Made by a program: the position numbers and the translations under genes
Notes under the pieces: generated by a model
What the model was told of the DNA's origin: nothing
The model's input: only the letters and a program-made list of their open reading frames with translations
Database searches by the model: none
NCBI GenBank assembly: GCA_018399495.1
Contig: JAGYOG010000001.1
Span: 62,001 to 126,000 of the forward strand
Source: Sphaerochaeta sp.
GTDB lineage: Bacteria; Spirochaetota; Spirochaetia; Sphaerochaetales; Sphaerochaetaceae
Reading direction: 5' to 3'
Length of the DNA: 64,000 nucleotides
Shown here: positions 52,653-60,982 of the stretch, one piece after another
How the letters are laid out: each line of letters begins with the position of its first letter
Position numbering within the stretch: position 1 is the first letter of the stretch

Positions 52653-53987
52653 CTACATACCCATCTGTTTAAGCATTGCAGCCTGGTATTTTTTATTTTT
52701 TGCTAACTTCTTCATCGTAAGTCGCATTTTCTCAAACTTCTTCAACAAACGGTTCACATCAGAAACGGTAGTTCCGCTTCCTTTTGCAACACGTTTGCGT
52801 CTCGTCGGTCCCATTATATGGTAATTCACTCGTTCCGCATAGGTCATTGAGAGGATAATTGCTTTCTCTCGCCGAATTTCCTCTGTATCAATGTCATCTT
52901 CACTAACCTGACCCTTTGCACCGGGAATCATTTCCAGAAGTTGGTCCATCGAACCCATCTTATCCATGGAGTTCAATTGGTCAAGATAGTCTTGCAGGTC
53001 GAAGGTATTCTTTGCCATCTTCTCCTGCATGCGGATTGCCTCGTTCTCATCAACAACACTCTGGGCTTTCTCAACAAGTGAGACAATGTCACCCATCCCG
53101 AGAATTCGACTTGCAATACGTTCTGGATAGAAGGGATCGAGATCCTCAATCTTCTCTCCAACACCAATAAACTTGATTGGCTTTCCGACAACCGAACGAA
53201 GGGAGAGCGCAGCACCGCCACGCGTATCACTATCAAACTTACTGAGAACGACACCACTGATACCAACTTTCTCTTCGAACTCCTTGGCAATGGTGACAGC
53301 ATTCTGCCCAGTCATCGCATCTGCAACAAAGAGCGTCTCATCAGGGGAAATTGCATCACGGACCCTCTGGATCTCATCCATAAGGGTCTCGTCAAGGTGC
53401 ATACGTCCACTGGTGTCTACAATCAGTACATCCCTCTGATCCTTCTTTGCCTGTGCAAATGCAGCCTTGGCTACTTTTGCCGGGTTCTTCTCCCCTTCGA
53501 TACTGAAAACAGGAACCCCTACAGCCTCACCAAGAACCTGGAGTTGCAGAATTGCAGCTGGTCGGACCAAGTCGGCAGCAACAAGCATTACACGACGGCC
53601 TTCCTTTTTCAGACGTGAAGCCAGCTTAGCAGCAGTTGTGGTCTTACCAGAACCCTGGAGCCCCATCATCAGAATGACGCTGGTTGTATCAGGACCCTTG
53701 AGCAGAAGCTTCTCGTTCTCTTTGTCCCCAAGCAAGGCAACCATCCGATCATAGACAATCTTCACAAATTGTTGACCAGGGTCGACAGCCTTGAGAACTT
53801 TCTCCCCCGTGGCCTCTTCCATTGTCCCATTAATGAATCGTCGTACGACCCGAAGGTTCACATCAGCGTCCAGCAAGGCCATCTTGATTTCTTCGACGGC
53901 TTCCTGGACGTTCTTCTCTGTTATCTTGGACTTTCCGGCAAGACTACGCATGATGCCGGAGAACTTATCGCTTATTGAATCAAACAT
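52653..53987 (-). CDS. ffh: Signal recognition particle protein Ffh
   Basis: GTPase that binds signal sequences with 4.5S RNA. The 444 aa protein has an N domain, G1 GLQGSGKTT (109-117), DTSGRMHLD, SKFDSDTRGG and a Met-rich M domain at the C-terminus (KFEKMRLTMKK, AAMLKQMGM). First gene of the ffh-rpsP-khpA-rimM-trmD-rplS operon; SD AAGG stands close to the ATG. Receptor FtsY is at 15.2-16.1 kb. Confidence 0.96.
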   Translation of the reverse strand: MFDSISDKFSGIMRSLAGKSKITEKNVQEAVEEIKMALLDADVNLRVVRRFINGTMEEATGEKVLKAVDPGQQFVKIVYDRMVALLGDKENEKLLLKGPDTTSVILMMGLQGSGKTTTAAKLASRLKKEGRRVMLVAADLVRPAAILQLQVLGEAVGVPVFSIEGEKNPAKVAKAAFAQAKKDQRDVLIVDTSGRMHLDETLMDEIQRVRDAISPDETLFVADAMTGQNAVTIAKEFEEKVGISGVVLSKFDSDTRGGAALSLRSVVGKPIKFIGVGEKIEDLDPFYPERIASRILGMGDIVSLVEKAQSVVDENEAIRMQEKMAKNTFDLQDYLDQLNSMDKMGSMDQLLEMIPGAKGQVSEDDIDTEEIRREKAIILSMTYAERVNYHIMGPTRRKRVAKGSGTTVSDVNRLLKKFEKMRLTMKKLAKNKKYQAAMLKQMGM

Positions 53988-54023
53988 TACCTTACTCTAT
54001 TGTCGTTTTCGCTCAAGTTACAT

Positions 54024-54053
54024 CTTATACCGTACACCAGACTTTTCTGTCAA
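54024..54053 (-). promoter_or_regulatory. Strong sigma-70 promoter for the ffh-rplS operon
   Basis: On the minus strand a perfect TTGACA (54053-54048) and TATAAG (54029-54024) are 18 bases apart, about 37 bases before the ffh ATG. Confidence 0.7.
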
Positions 54054-54073
54054 GGAGTGGTGCAACATGCAAC

Positions 54074-56899
54074 CTATTCTTCTATGGTAACCAGCTCCTG
54101 ATCGTCATTGACGATTACGTCCTCACCGGCAACGTTGCCGATCTTGTAACTGACCATGCTGGAAACCCCTGGTTCCATCTGGGTAACCCCTAAGAGGGTC
54201 TGGCTTCCCATGACGGTGTGCTTATTGTGGGTGATAATGATGAATTGGCTTTTCATGGCGAATTCATCCAATACGGAAAGAAAATACCCGATATTCCTAT
54301 CATCGAGCGCTGCATCAATCTCATCGAGGACACAGAACGGAGAAGGTTTCACCTGATAGGTGGCAAACAGCAGTGCTACAGCTGTCATTGACCGCTCCCC
54401 ACCACTCAAGAGGGAAAGATGGGTAAGCTTCTTCCCCGGAGGCTGAGCCAGAATATCGATACCACTCTCCAGGACATTGTCAGGGTCTACAAGGGTGAGT
54501 TCGGCTTTTCCACCTCCGAACAGACGACGGAACATCTCCTGGAAGTTATGTGCAATCTGTTTGTAGGAAGCAATAAAAAGCTCTTCACTGCGTGTTTTAA
54601 TCTGGGTGATGACTGTATCCAAATCATTCTTGGCCCTGTAAAGGTCATCCAATTGCTTACTCAAGAAATCGTATTGTTCCTTTACCTCAGCATATTCTTC
54701 TTCCGCCATCTGGTTGATGTATCCCATGCCATCAATCTTCCGCCTGACTTCCTCCAGGCGGCTCTTTAGTACAGGGATGTCTGGGACTTCCTCATCCAGC
54801 CGATTCTCGAACTCCTTCAAGCTCTTGCCGTAGTTCTCAAAGAATGTGGTGTAGACTCCGGTAATATTGGTGGCAAGCTGGTCTATCTGCAGTTCCAGCT
54901 TTTCTTTCTCTGTCCTGAGGGTTTGCAGTTGTTCATATGAAGCATTTTTTTGTTCCTGCTTTTCCCGGATTATTCTGCTCTGTTCATCTATGACTACAAC
55001 CAAATCCTTGAGTTCTGTATTCAGAAAAGCAATCCGTTCTTTTATCTGCCCTACTTCAGCCTCAACACTACGGATATCTTCCTGTGTTTCATAAATTCTC
55101 TCCTGGGCGGTTTCACTAAGCTTCAATGCATCCTTATATTGATACTCCTGCTCGGTTAGGGAACGCTGGAGTTTCGTGACCCACTCTTTTGCTCCCTGTT
55201 TTTGGGTGAGGAGTTGGTTCATCGCAACTTTCTGGTCACTGATGGCTTCTTGGTACCGTTCTGAAGCCATTGAGAGAATGCTGTTCTCCTCCCTGAGATA
55301 TGTAATCCTCTCACGATTTGTCTGGATCTGTTTTCTCAGATTGACCATTTCCTGATCGAGTCTGCGTTTCTCACTGATAGTCCCCTCATCAGAGATGAGT
55401 TCATCAAGAAAGGTTGGTTGCATCGCCTCATACGAGTTGAAAAGGATCTGAACCTGTGCAAGCTCCTTCAGCAACGCTCCCTGGAATTGTGTCTGTCTGT
55501 TCAGGAGATCCTCTGCTGAGATTCCAGTCTGTTTCAGCGTAGCAAGAAAGGTCTGTTCTTCGGCTATATGACCCTTGAGATGCTCAATACTCTTGAGTAA
55601 AGCGCTCCTTGCCTTTTCCTTGTTTTCAAGTGTATAGCCACTCTGCTTCAGTTTCTCTTCAAGCTGGACAACAATGACATCGCTCAACTCCTTGATACGG
55701 AGGGAGAGCGAATCACTATCAGCTTCATAGCAGCTGTTTGCATCCTCGAGATCGAGAATTTCTTGATTTTGGTTACTGATCAAGTTCCTTGTCTGTTCCA
55801 AGGATTTCTGGTTCTGTTCAGTCTCCGCCTGCAGTTGCTCGATTGACTCGTAAAGGGTGGCAATATCAGTGAGTTTCTGGTCTATTTCCTCGGTATCTCG
55901 CTCGATATGTTCCTGAATCAGTTCAGCACGCGCGCCAGCTTGGTCTTTCTGCTGCAGGAAATCACGGAAGCGTTGGGTCAGCAAGTCAAGCTTTTCAGAC
56001 CTGCCTTTCGTTGCTTCATCCAATCTTTGTAGTTCAGTCTGCTTATTGATCCGCTGTGACCCAAGGGCTCGCATTTGCTCCTGAAGCTGCTCAATCTCCT
56101 GGTCAAATTCTGTAAGGGAACCTCTTTGCGATGTATAGGCTTCCTCTAAGCGCTGTTTCTGCTCAATTTTGCTCTCTCGCAACAAGAGAAATGATTTGAG
56201 CGTAGCCAGCTGCACATCGACCTCCAGAGAAAACTGTTCTGTTTTGAGCTCCCGGTAGCTGATTGCCTTCGCTGCCTGGTTTTTCTTTGTTTCGTAATTT
56301 CGCTTTACTTCCTTTAGAATGGTTTCCACTTGCAGAATATTCTCATCAGTCCTTATAAGTTTCCGTTCTGCTTCCTTACTCTGGACTTTGAAACGGGAGA
56401 TACCGGCAGCTTCTTCAAAGATATATCTTCGGTCCTCGGGTTTAGATGAGAGTATCTGGTCAATTTTGCCTTGTTCCAAAATGGAATATGCACTCTTCCC
56501 CACACCGGTGTCAAAAAAGAGTTCCCTGATATTCTTCAGCAAGACACGGTTCTTATTCAGATAGTACTCACTCTCACCCGTACGGAAAATTCTTCTCTTG
56601 ATTTCCACTTCAGGTGCATCAAGTGGAAGATGGCGTTCTTCGTTGGAGATGACTAAAGAGACTTCTGCAACCTGGAGGGGTTTCCGATTATCTGTTCCGT
56701 TGAATATGACATCTTCCATCTTCCCGGCACGTAAGGTCTTGGTTGACTGTTCCCCCAAAACCCATTTGATGGCATCAACAATGTTGCTCTTGCCACAACC
56801 ATTGGGACCAAGCAAGCTGGTGATTCCATCGGCAAAATCCAAACTTACTTTTTCTGGAAAAGATTTGAAGCCATATAGTTCCAAGCTTTTTAGAAACAA
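54074..56899 (-). CDS. smc: Chromosome segregation protein SMC, short and without a visible hinge domain
   Basis: ABC-type ATPase that organises the chromosome. The N-terminal head has Walker A LGPNGCGKSN (30-39) and the Q-loop/VFNGTDNR region; the C-terminal head has signature LSLLSGGERSMTA (828-840) and Walker B FCVLDEIDAALDD (855-867). Coiled coil runs from about 165 to 780. At 941 aa it is about 200-250 shorter than typical SMC, and I see no globular hinge with the usual GG motifs; the only non-coil stretch is about 455-510 (TGISAEDLL ... FLDELISDEG). Start is TTG at 56899 with GAGG seven bases upstream. ScpA and ScpB are not in the window. Confidence 0.9.
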   Translation of the reverse strand: MFLKSLELYGFKSFPEKVSLDFADGITSLLGPNGCGKSNIVDAIKWVLGEQSTKTLRAGKMEDVIFNGTDNRKPLQVAEVSLVISNEERHLPLDAPEVEIKRRIFRTGESEYYLNKNRVLLKNIRELFFDTGVGKSAYSILEQGKIDQILSSKPEDRRYIFEEAAGISRFKVQSKEAERKLIRTDENILQVETILKEVKRNYETKKNQAAKAISYRELKTEQFSLEVDVQLATLKSFLLLRESKIEQKQRLEEAYTSQRGSLTEFDQEIEQLQEQMRALGSQRINKQTELQRLDEATKGRSEKLDLLTQRFRDFLQQKDQAGARAELIQEHIERDTEEIDQKLTDIATLYESIEQLQAETEQNQKSLEQTRNLISNQNQEILDLEDANSCYEADSDSLSLRIKELSDVIVVQLEEKLKQSGYTLENKEKARSALLKSIEHLKGHIAEEQTFLATLKQTGISAEDLLNRQTQFQGALLKELAQVQILFNSYEAMQPTFLDELISDEGTISEKRRLDQEMVNLRKQIQTNRERITYLREENSILSMASERYQEAISDQKVAMNQLLTQKQGAKEWVTKLQRSLTEQEYQYKDALKLSETAQERIYETQEDIRSVEAEVGQIKERIAFLNTELKDLVVVIDEQSRIIREKQEQKNASYEQLQTLRTEKEKLELQIDQLATNITGVYTTFFENYGKSLKEFENRLDEEVPDIPVLKSRLEEVRRKIDGMGYINQMAEEEYAEVKEQYDFLSKQLDDLYRAKNDLDTVITQIKTRSEELFIASYKQIAHNFQEMFRRLFGGGKAELTLVDPDNVLESGIDILAQPPGKKLTHLSLLSGGERSMTAVALLFATYQVKPSPFCVLDEIDAALDDRNIGYFLSVLDEFAMKSQFIIITHNKHTVMGSQTLLGVTQMEPGVSSMVSYKIGNVAGEDVIVNDDQELVTIEE

Positions 56900-56917
56900 A
56901 TTACACCCTCTTTTTGC

Positions 56918-56946
56918 TTGACGCAGTATTCCGTGGGATTATAGCA
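56918..56946. promoter_or_regulatory. Overlapping divergent promoters for rnhB (+) and smc (-)
   Basis: Plus strand: TTGACG (56918-56923) and TATAGC (56940-56945), 16 bases apart, reading towards rnhB. Minus strand: TATAAT (56943-56938) with an extended TGC just before it (56946-56944), reading towards smc. The two -10 elements lie in the same base pairs. Confidence 0.5.
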
Positions 56947-56980
56947 TAAGTTGGCTTTGGGAAAAAGTAGGAGGTATTGT

Positions 56981-57607
56981 GTGGAATCAATGTTGTTCGA
57001 CCTAAAAGATGAAAAGGGAGTTGTCTGTGGCTTGGATGAAGCCGGGCGAGGCCCATTAGCTGGTCCTGTTTTGGCAGCGGCGGTGGTACTCCCATCAGAT
57101 TTTCCCATTGAAATCCTTGGTGACTCAAAGCAGCTCTCTGAAAAACAACGCATTGAGGCTGAAATTATTATCAAGGAGCAGTCTCTTGCCTGGGCTGTTG
57201 CCTGTGCAACTGCACAGGAGATTGACCAGATCAACATTCTCCAGGCTTCATTGCTTGCCATGAAACGTGCCTACGAAAAAGTGAAAGCTCATATTTCAGT
57301 CGATACAGCACTTGTTGATGGGAACCAGAGGCCTTCTCTTGACTGCACGGTACAGGCAATCATCAAGGGGGATGCCACAATTCCTGAGATCATGGCAGCA
57401 TCCATTTTGGCAAAGAACCAACGTGACCGTTATATGGTACTCTGTGATGCCAAGTGGCCGCTGTACCGTTTTGCAAAGCATAAGGGGTACCCTACCAAGG
57501 AGCATAGGGAGGCCTGTCTGCTCTATGGGATCTCTCCTATTCATCGGAAAACATTCTCCATCAAGCAGGAGGGCTCAAGAAAACAGGATCAGCTGTCACT
57601 TTTCTAG
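56981..57607 (+). CDS. rnhB: Ribonuclease HII
   Basis: Removes ribonucleotides from DNA-RNA hybrids. The 208 aa protein has GLDEAGRGPLAGPVLAAAVV (first acidic residues), GDSKQLSEKQR, and AASILAKNQRDRYM, the RNase HII core. GTG at 56981 is the likely start, with AGGAGG six bases upstream; the ATG at 56990 is too far from it. Divergent from smc. Confidence 0.93.
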   Translation: MESMLFDLKDEKGVVCGLDEAGRGPLAGPVLAAAVVLPSDFPIEILGDSKQLSEKQRIEAEIIIKEQSLAWAVACATAQEIDQINILQASLLAMKRAYEKVKAHISVDTALVDGNQRPSLDCTVQAIIKGDATIPEIMAASILAKNQRDRYMVLCDAKWPLYRFAKHKGYPTKEHREACLLYGISPIHRKTFSIKQEGSRKQDQLSLF

Positions 57608-57635
57608 AAAAACAAAAAGGCAGCCAATGGCTGCC
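57608..57635 (-). terminator. Rho-independent terminator after the PUR-domain gene
   Basis: On the minus strand GGCAGCC (57635-57629) pairs with GGCTGCC (57625-57619) over a three-base loop and is followed by TTTTTGTTTTT. On the plus strand it may also end the rnhB transcript. Confidence 0.85.
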
Positions 57636-57640
57636 GTCTA

Positions 57641-57883
57641 TTAGTCTTTCTTTGCGTTCTGCTTGAGGAAATCCAAGGATTTCTGCAGTTCTTTCAAAAA
57701 TTCTCCCAAATCTTCTTGGTAGACGATAATCGATTGTCTAATGTATCGATCGTTGTCGGGAGTACCTTTGCTTTCCACCAGATTGAGGAACATGTCCCCA
57801 TAGATGTTCTCTTTTACATTAAAGAAATAAGTCCTGTCATTTTTGACAAGTCTTGTAGAATACACTTCTCCACGTTGTCCCAC
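57641..57883 (-). CDS. PUR-domain (DUF3276) nucleic-acid-binding protein, BpuR-like
   Basis: An 80 aa protein with RGEVYSTRLVKNDRTYFF and an IIVYQEDLGEFLKELQKSLD end, matching the single-repeat PUR-alpha-like fold found in spirochaetes and Bacteroidetes, where the Borrelia homologue binds DNA and RNA. Start is GTG at 57883 with GAGGA eight bases upstream, a strong promoter 35 bases further, and its own terminator, so it is a single-gene unit. Confidence 0.85.
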   Translation of the reverse strand: MGQRGEVYSTRLVKNDRTYFFNVKENIYGDMFLNLVESKGTPDNDRYIRQSIIVYQEDLGEFLKELQKSLDFLKQNAKKD

Positions 57884-57916
57884 GCTATTAATCCTCGCTT
57901 AACTGTTTCTATGGTA

Positions 57917-57946
57917 CTTGTACCAGTGTTGTGCTCTCTCTGTCAA
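57917..57946 (-). promoter_or_regulatory. Promoter for the PUR-domain gene
   Basis: On the minus strand TTGACA (57946-57941) and TACAAG (57922-57917) are 18 bases apart. It stands back to back with the tRNA-Gly promoter. Confidence 0.55.
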
Positions 57947-57956
57947 CTGGAGGTAC

Positions 57957-57985
57957 TTGACGGAATTTCCAGAATGTTTTATATA
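57957..57985 (+). promoter_or_regulatory. Promoter for tRNA-Gly
   Basis: TTGACG (57957-57962) and TATATA (57980-57985) are 17 bases apart, 16 bases before the mature tRNA. Confidence 0.6.
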
Positions 57986-58001
57986 CATTGATACAGAGCA
58001 A

Positions 58002-58072
58002 GCGCCTTTCGTATAATGGTATTACCTCAGCCTTCCAAGCTGAAGAAGCGGGTTCGACTCCCGTAGGGCGCT
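58002..58072 (+). tRNA. tRNA-Gly (anticodon TCC)
   Basis: A 71-base cloverleaf: acceptor GCGCCTT pairs with AGGGCGC (one G-U), D arm GTAT...TTAC, anticodon stem TCAGC/GCTGA with loop CTTCCAA giving anticodon TCC, and T arm GCGGG TTCGACT CCCGT. No CCA is encoded, so the CCA-adding enzyme at 46.8 kb and RNase Z at 10.3 kb are needed for maturation. Confidence 0.97.
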
Positions 58073-58757
58073 CTAGTTAACAAAGTCTTATAAGAGAAAG
58101 AGAAAGCAAGAGATTGTTTCAAACACAAAAATATTTTGAAGTAGCCTTTTTGTTTTTCAATACAATTCATTGAATTGTGTATTTCGTTTTAATTTCTTCA
58201 AGATAGTGAAAAGATAGGATTTTTGAAAACATAGCTATTCCCTAGTATCATCTCCATTGACAACAGTAATTGCGTAGATTTGCTACCATGCGAAAATTCC
58301 TATGAAACCTCAAGTGAAGCTTTGTACCATAAGGGTATACTGGATAGGTCCTATGTCATCCTGTGAGCCAGGCAAATAGCGTTCATGGCAATACGCATGA
58401 ATATCCATTCGATATTGGTCCGCTTGCTACCAAAGCACAGGAATCACCTGAAAAAAGTTCACCTTGATTTTGGTAAAGACATGAGAAATAGGAAACCCTC
58501 TAATTTTTCTGGACCCACACCGAGAAAGATTGGAAAAGAAACCAAAAATGTCGTTATAGGTCTATAAATCTGCCACTATAAGATTGTAGGTTTCTTTTTG
58601 TTTTGTAGTGAAAACTGTATACAACAACTAGGAGCTTATATCCCTATCCAATATGTATATAGAGAAAATATATTCTATCATTATAGTATAGTTCTAATAC
58701 TAATGATTTCTTTATAGTTCAAGTGCAAAGGTTACGTACATAAGTCAAGGAGTTACT
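58073..58757. other. AT-rich stretch without a recognisable gene, downstream of tRNA-Gly
   Basis: About 680 bases, clearly richer in A and T than the flanking chromosome. A 60-codon frame at 58385-58567 has no SD and no recognisable content. On the minus strand around 58440-58300 two frames carry short protein-like pieces (for example SKRTNIEWIFMRIAMNA) broken by frame changes, which may be the remains of an older gene. AGAAACC at about 58537 and GGTTTCT at about 58589 could form a large stem followed by TTTTTG. AAGGAG at the right end belongs to the next gene. Confidence 0.5.
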
Positions 58758-59552
58758 ATGAAACAAATAATTGCCTATGTATCATATACATTTTTACTTA
58801 CGTATTTGTCTCATGGTCTATTGGGATATGCGACAGCCCGAGATTTTATTCATTTCCATTCATTGATCGGACAAAGCTTGTTTATTGTGGGGGGGAGTAG
58901 TCCAACAATTTTTGCATGTATTTTTATTTTTAGAAATAAGGATGAAACGGTCAAAAAAGCATTTTTAGAAAAGTTATTATCGTTTAAACACCCCTATCAA
59001 TTTTGGCTGTTTGCTATTTTTCTACCGGTTATTATAGGTGGGGGATTTCAATGGCTCTATATCTTGTTGGGGGATCACACATTTAATGGTGGTATTCCGT
59101 TGTATTACTTTTTTATAGTACTGCTACCATCAATATTTTTTGGTGGACTAGAAGAAATAGGATGGCGAGGTTTCTTACAAGAATATTTTATGGGAAAAGT
59201 AAACCTTGTTGGCCTTGCGGTATTGATTGGCATTATTTGGGGCTTATGGCATGTGCCGTTATTCTATGTTGAAGAAGTATCACATTATTCTTCTGATTTT
59301 CTCCCATTCATGCTTGGGGCCATTATGTTTAGTACCTATTTAACGTGGCTTTATGCTAAGACAAACAGCATTGTATTGGTCGTATGTTTCCACGCAGCTA
59401 TCAATGCTAGTGGCTCAATTGGATTAGGGTTACTATTTGAAAACACCCTTTTAGCAAATGGAATAATTATTGGATTGATGATGATTGGAATATTGATGCT
59501 GATCCAATATGAAAAATCACTAGAGATTAGTAAAAAACAGGCTCAATCATAA
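58758..59552 (+). CDS. CPBP-family intramembrane metalloprotease
   Basis: A 264 aa membrane protein with about seven to eight hydrophobic segments and the CAAX-like motifs EEIGWRGFLQ (E132, E133, R137), WHVPLF (H165) and FHAAIN (H212, N216), all active-site residues of the Rce1-like ABI/CPBP family. Family members cleave membrane peptides or act in bacteriocin immunity. AAGGAG lies five bases upstream of the ATG. The base composition is visibly lower in GC than the neighbours, so it was probably gained horizontally at the tRNA. Confidence 0.88.
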   Translation: MKQIIAYVSYTFLLTYLSHGLLGYATARDFIHFHSLIGQSLFIVGGSSPTIFACIFIFRNKDETVKKAFLEKLLSFKHPYQFWLFAIFLPVIIGGGFQWLYILLGDHTFNGGIPLYYFFIVLLPSIFFGGLEEIGWRGFLQEYFMGKVNLVGLAVLIGIIWGLWHVPLFYVEEVSHYSSDFLPFMLGAIMFSTYLTWLYAKTNSIVLVVCFHAAINASGSIGLGLLFENTLLANGIIIGLMMIGILMLIQYEKSLEISKKQAQS

Positions 59553-59576
59553 ATTCTGTGGGATTTGGTTTGAATC

Positions 59577-59822
59577 ATGATTTCTCACATACGTTTTCCA
59601 TCTGGAACCAAAGAAATAACATGCGGTTGTGTGCCACTTGTAAATATTGGTCTTTACAACACCTGTATGCATGAATGCAAATACTGTTATGCCTCTTTCA
59701 GCAACGAAGCGCTTCTACAAAACCGACAGCACTACGACAAATACTCTTCATATGGGAGTTTAATGATAATTGAGATTCCGCATATAGGTGGTACTCCTGC
59801 CACCACCCTGTCTGATGATTAA
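59577..59822 (+). pseudogene. Truncated remnant of a DUF1848 family protein
   Basis: An 81-codon frame whose first 60 residues resemble the C-terminal end of DUF1848 proteins: CGCVPLVNIGLYNTC then CMHECKYCYAS with the CxxxCxxC cysteines (30, 34, 37) of radical-SAM-like proteins. The family is normally about 270-300 aa, so most of the protein is missing, and the last twenty residues read into the Fic gene end on the other strand. No SD is convincing. Probably non-functional. Confidence 0.6.
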
Positions 59823-60815
59823 CCCTTCCTCCTTGAGTTTTTTGAGTGCAGCCTCTACAGAAGAACTTCCTATGCTGGGACATTGAGCAAGAATCTGCGC
59901 CTTTGTGAACACTCCCAGTGTATTTCCTACGGCCGTACGAACAATATCATACGGGGTACTCATACGATCGAGTGAACCTAGCCGGCTCTCAAGATCTTTG
60001 TAGCTGTTAAGAATTATACCAAGAAGGTACTTGATGAAAGGGGTGTAATCATTCATTCCATCGTGCCAATCTCTTGAGATTTTACCTAGAACATCGTAGT
60101 AGATTTCTTTGGTTTTCTCTATCTTCTTCTCGATACTTATGTATTTTCCCACCATGTAACCACTCTTGTACAGCAGCAGTGTGGTGAGCAGGCGACTCAT
60201 ACGTCCATTACCGTCATTGAATGGATGGATACAAAGGAAGTCGCAGATAAATATTGGGATCAGAACTAGTGGATCAATTACCTGCTTCTCTAGGGCCTGC
60301 TGATACTCCACGCAAATATCATGTACAGCTTGTGGAGTCTCAAACGGCTTTGACGAAGTGAACCGTGTGAAGGATGTTCCGTCAGCATGGAATTCGTTGA
60401 TGAAATTCTGGGTATTTTTGTAGTTTCCCCCGAAGGTCTTATCTGTGTATGATAGTAGGTCGCGATGCAATTGCAGGATAAATTCGCTCTTAAGTGGAAT
60501 ATGCTCGAAGCTTTCGTGTATTGTGTTCAGTATGTCCCGGTATCCGGCAATCTCCTGTTCATCTCGGTTATGTGGCGTTGTTTTCTCTTCCACCAACTGC
60601 CGCAACCTTGCGTTCGATGTCCCAATCCCTTCTATCTTGTTCGAACTCTCAGTGCTTTGAATCCTTGCCAAATCAATAAGACGTTTAAGCTCAACTGGTT
60701 TCTGCCTGAGAAATAACTCCTGCTTTCCCTTGTACTCATGAATCTGAGCGACGAATGAGAGTATCTCACTGTCCCAAGAGCTCCCCCTCAATTTGCTGTA
60801 ATCAAATTGACGCAT
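59760..60815 (-). CDS. Fic-family protein, class II with N-terminal inhibitory helix
   Basis: A 351 aa Fic protein, likely an AMP-transferase acting on a target protein. The catalytic motif HPFNDGNGRMSR begins at His197. The inhibitory (S/T)xxxE(G/N) motif is present as S58...E62-G63, where the Glu blocks the ATP site. Residues from about 285 look like a winged helix (NTLGVFTKAQILAQ, ALKKLKEEGLIIRQGGGR). No antitoxin gene of the FicA type is next to it. GGGAG lies four bases before the ATG and is part of a repeated motif upstream. Confidence 0.9.
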   Translation of the reverse strand: MRQFDYSKLRGSSWDSEILSFVAQIHEYKGKQELFLRQKPVELKRLIDLARIQSTESSNKIEGIGTSNARLRQLVEEKTTPHNRDEQEIAGYRDILNTIHESFEHIPLKSEFILQLHRDLLSYTDKTFGGNYKNTQNFINEFHADGTSFTRFTSSKPFETPQAVHDICVEYQQALEKQVIDPLVLIPIFICDFLCIHPFNDGNGRMSRLLTTLLLYKSGYMVGKYISIEKKIEKTKEIYYDVLGKISRDWHDGMNDYTPFIKYLLGIILNSYKDLESRLGSLDRMSTPYDIVRTAVGNTLGVFTKAQILAQCPSIGSSSVEAALKKLKEEGLIIRQGGGRSTTYMRNLNYH

Positions 60816-60892
60816 AATTCTCCCACCTACTGGCTTATTCTCCCATAGAATAATGCTTCACGGGAGATTGTCAATAACCGTGGGAGAATAAG
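60816..60892. promoter_or_regulatory. Repeated TGGGAGAAT motif upstream of the Fic gene, possible operator
   Basis: CTTATTCTCCCA (60834-60845) and TGGGAGAATAAG (60881-60892) are perfect 12-base inverted repeats 35 bases apart. A third copy, AATTCTCCCA (60816-60825), includes the Fic SD, and a partial copy CGGGAGATT starts at 60861. The winged helix of the Fic protein could bind here. Confidence 0.5.
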
Positions 60893-60952
60893 GAGGAAAC
60901 AATTTCTCTAATTCATTTCCAGAATTACCAGGAAAGTCCAGTCTCGTCATTT

Positions 60953-60968
60953 CACACTGGACAGTGTG
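60953..60968. terminator. Perfect hairpin after pfk
   Basis: CACACTG (60953-60959) and CAGTGTG (60962-60968) form a perfect seven-base stem with a two-base loop just after the pfk stop on the minus strand. No T-tract follows, so a role as terminator is uncertain. Confidence 0.35.
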
Positions 60969-60982
60969 GTTTCTTATAGCAC

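Noticed and set aside
58385-58567. A 60-codon frame in the gap after tRNA-Gly
   Set aside because: No SD, no recognisable content, and it crosses an area that reads as decayed on the other strand.
59577-59822. Small functional radical-SAM protein
   Set aside because: Only the C-terminal end of a DUF1848 protein is present, without the rest of the fold and without an SD.
58050-60900. Integrated element with att direct repeats at tRNA-Gly
   Set aside because: The composition suggests an insertion, but no second copy of the tRNA 3' end and no integrase were found, so I report only an accessory stretch.
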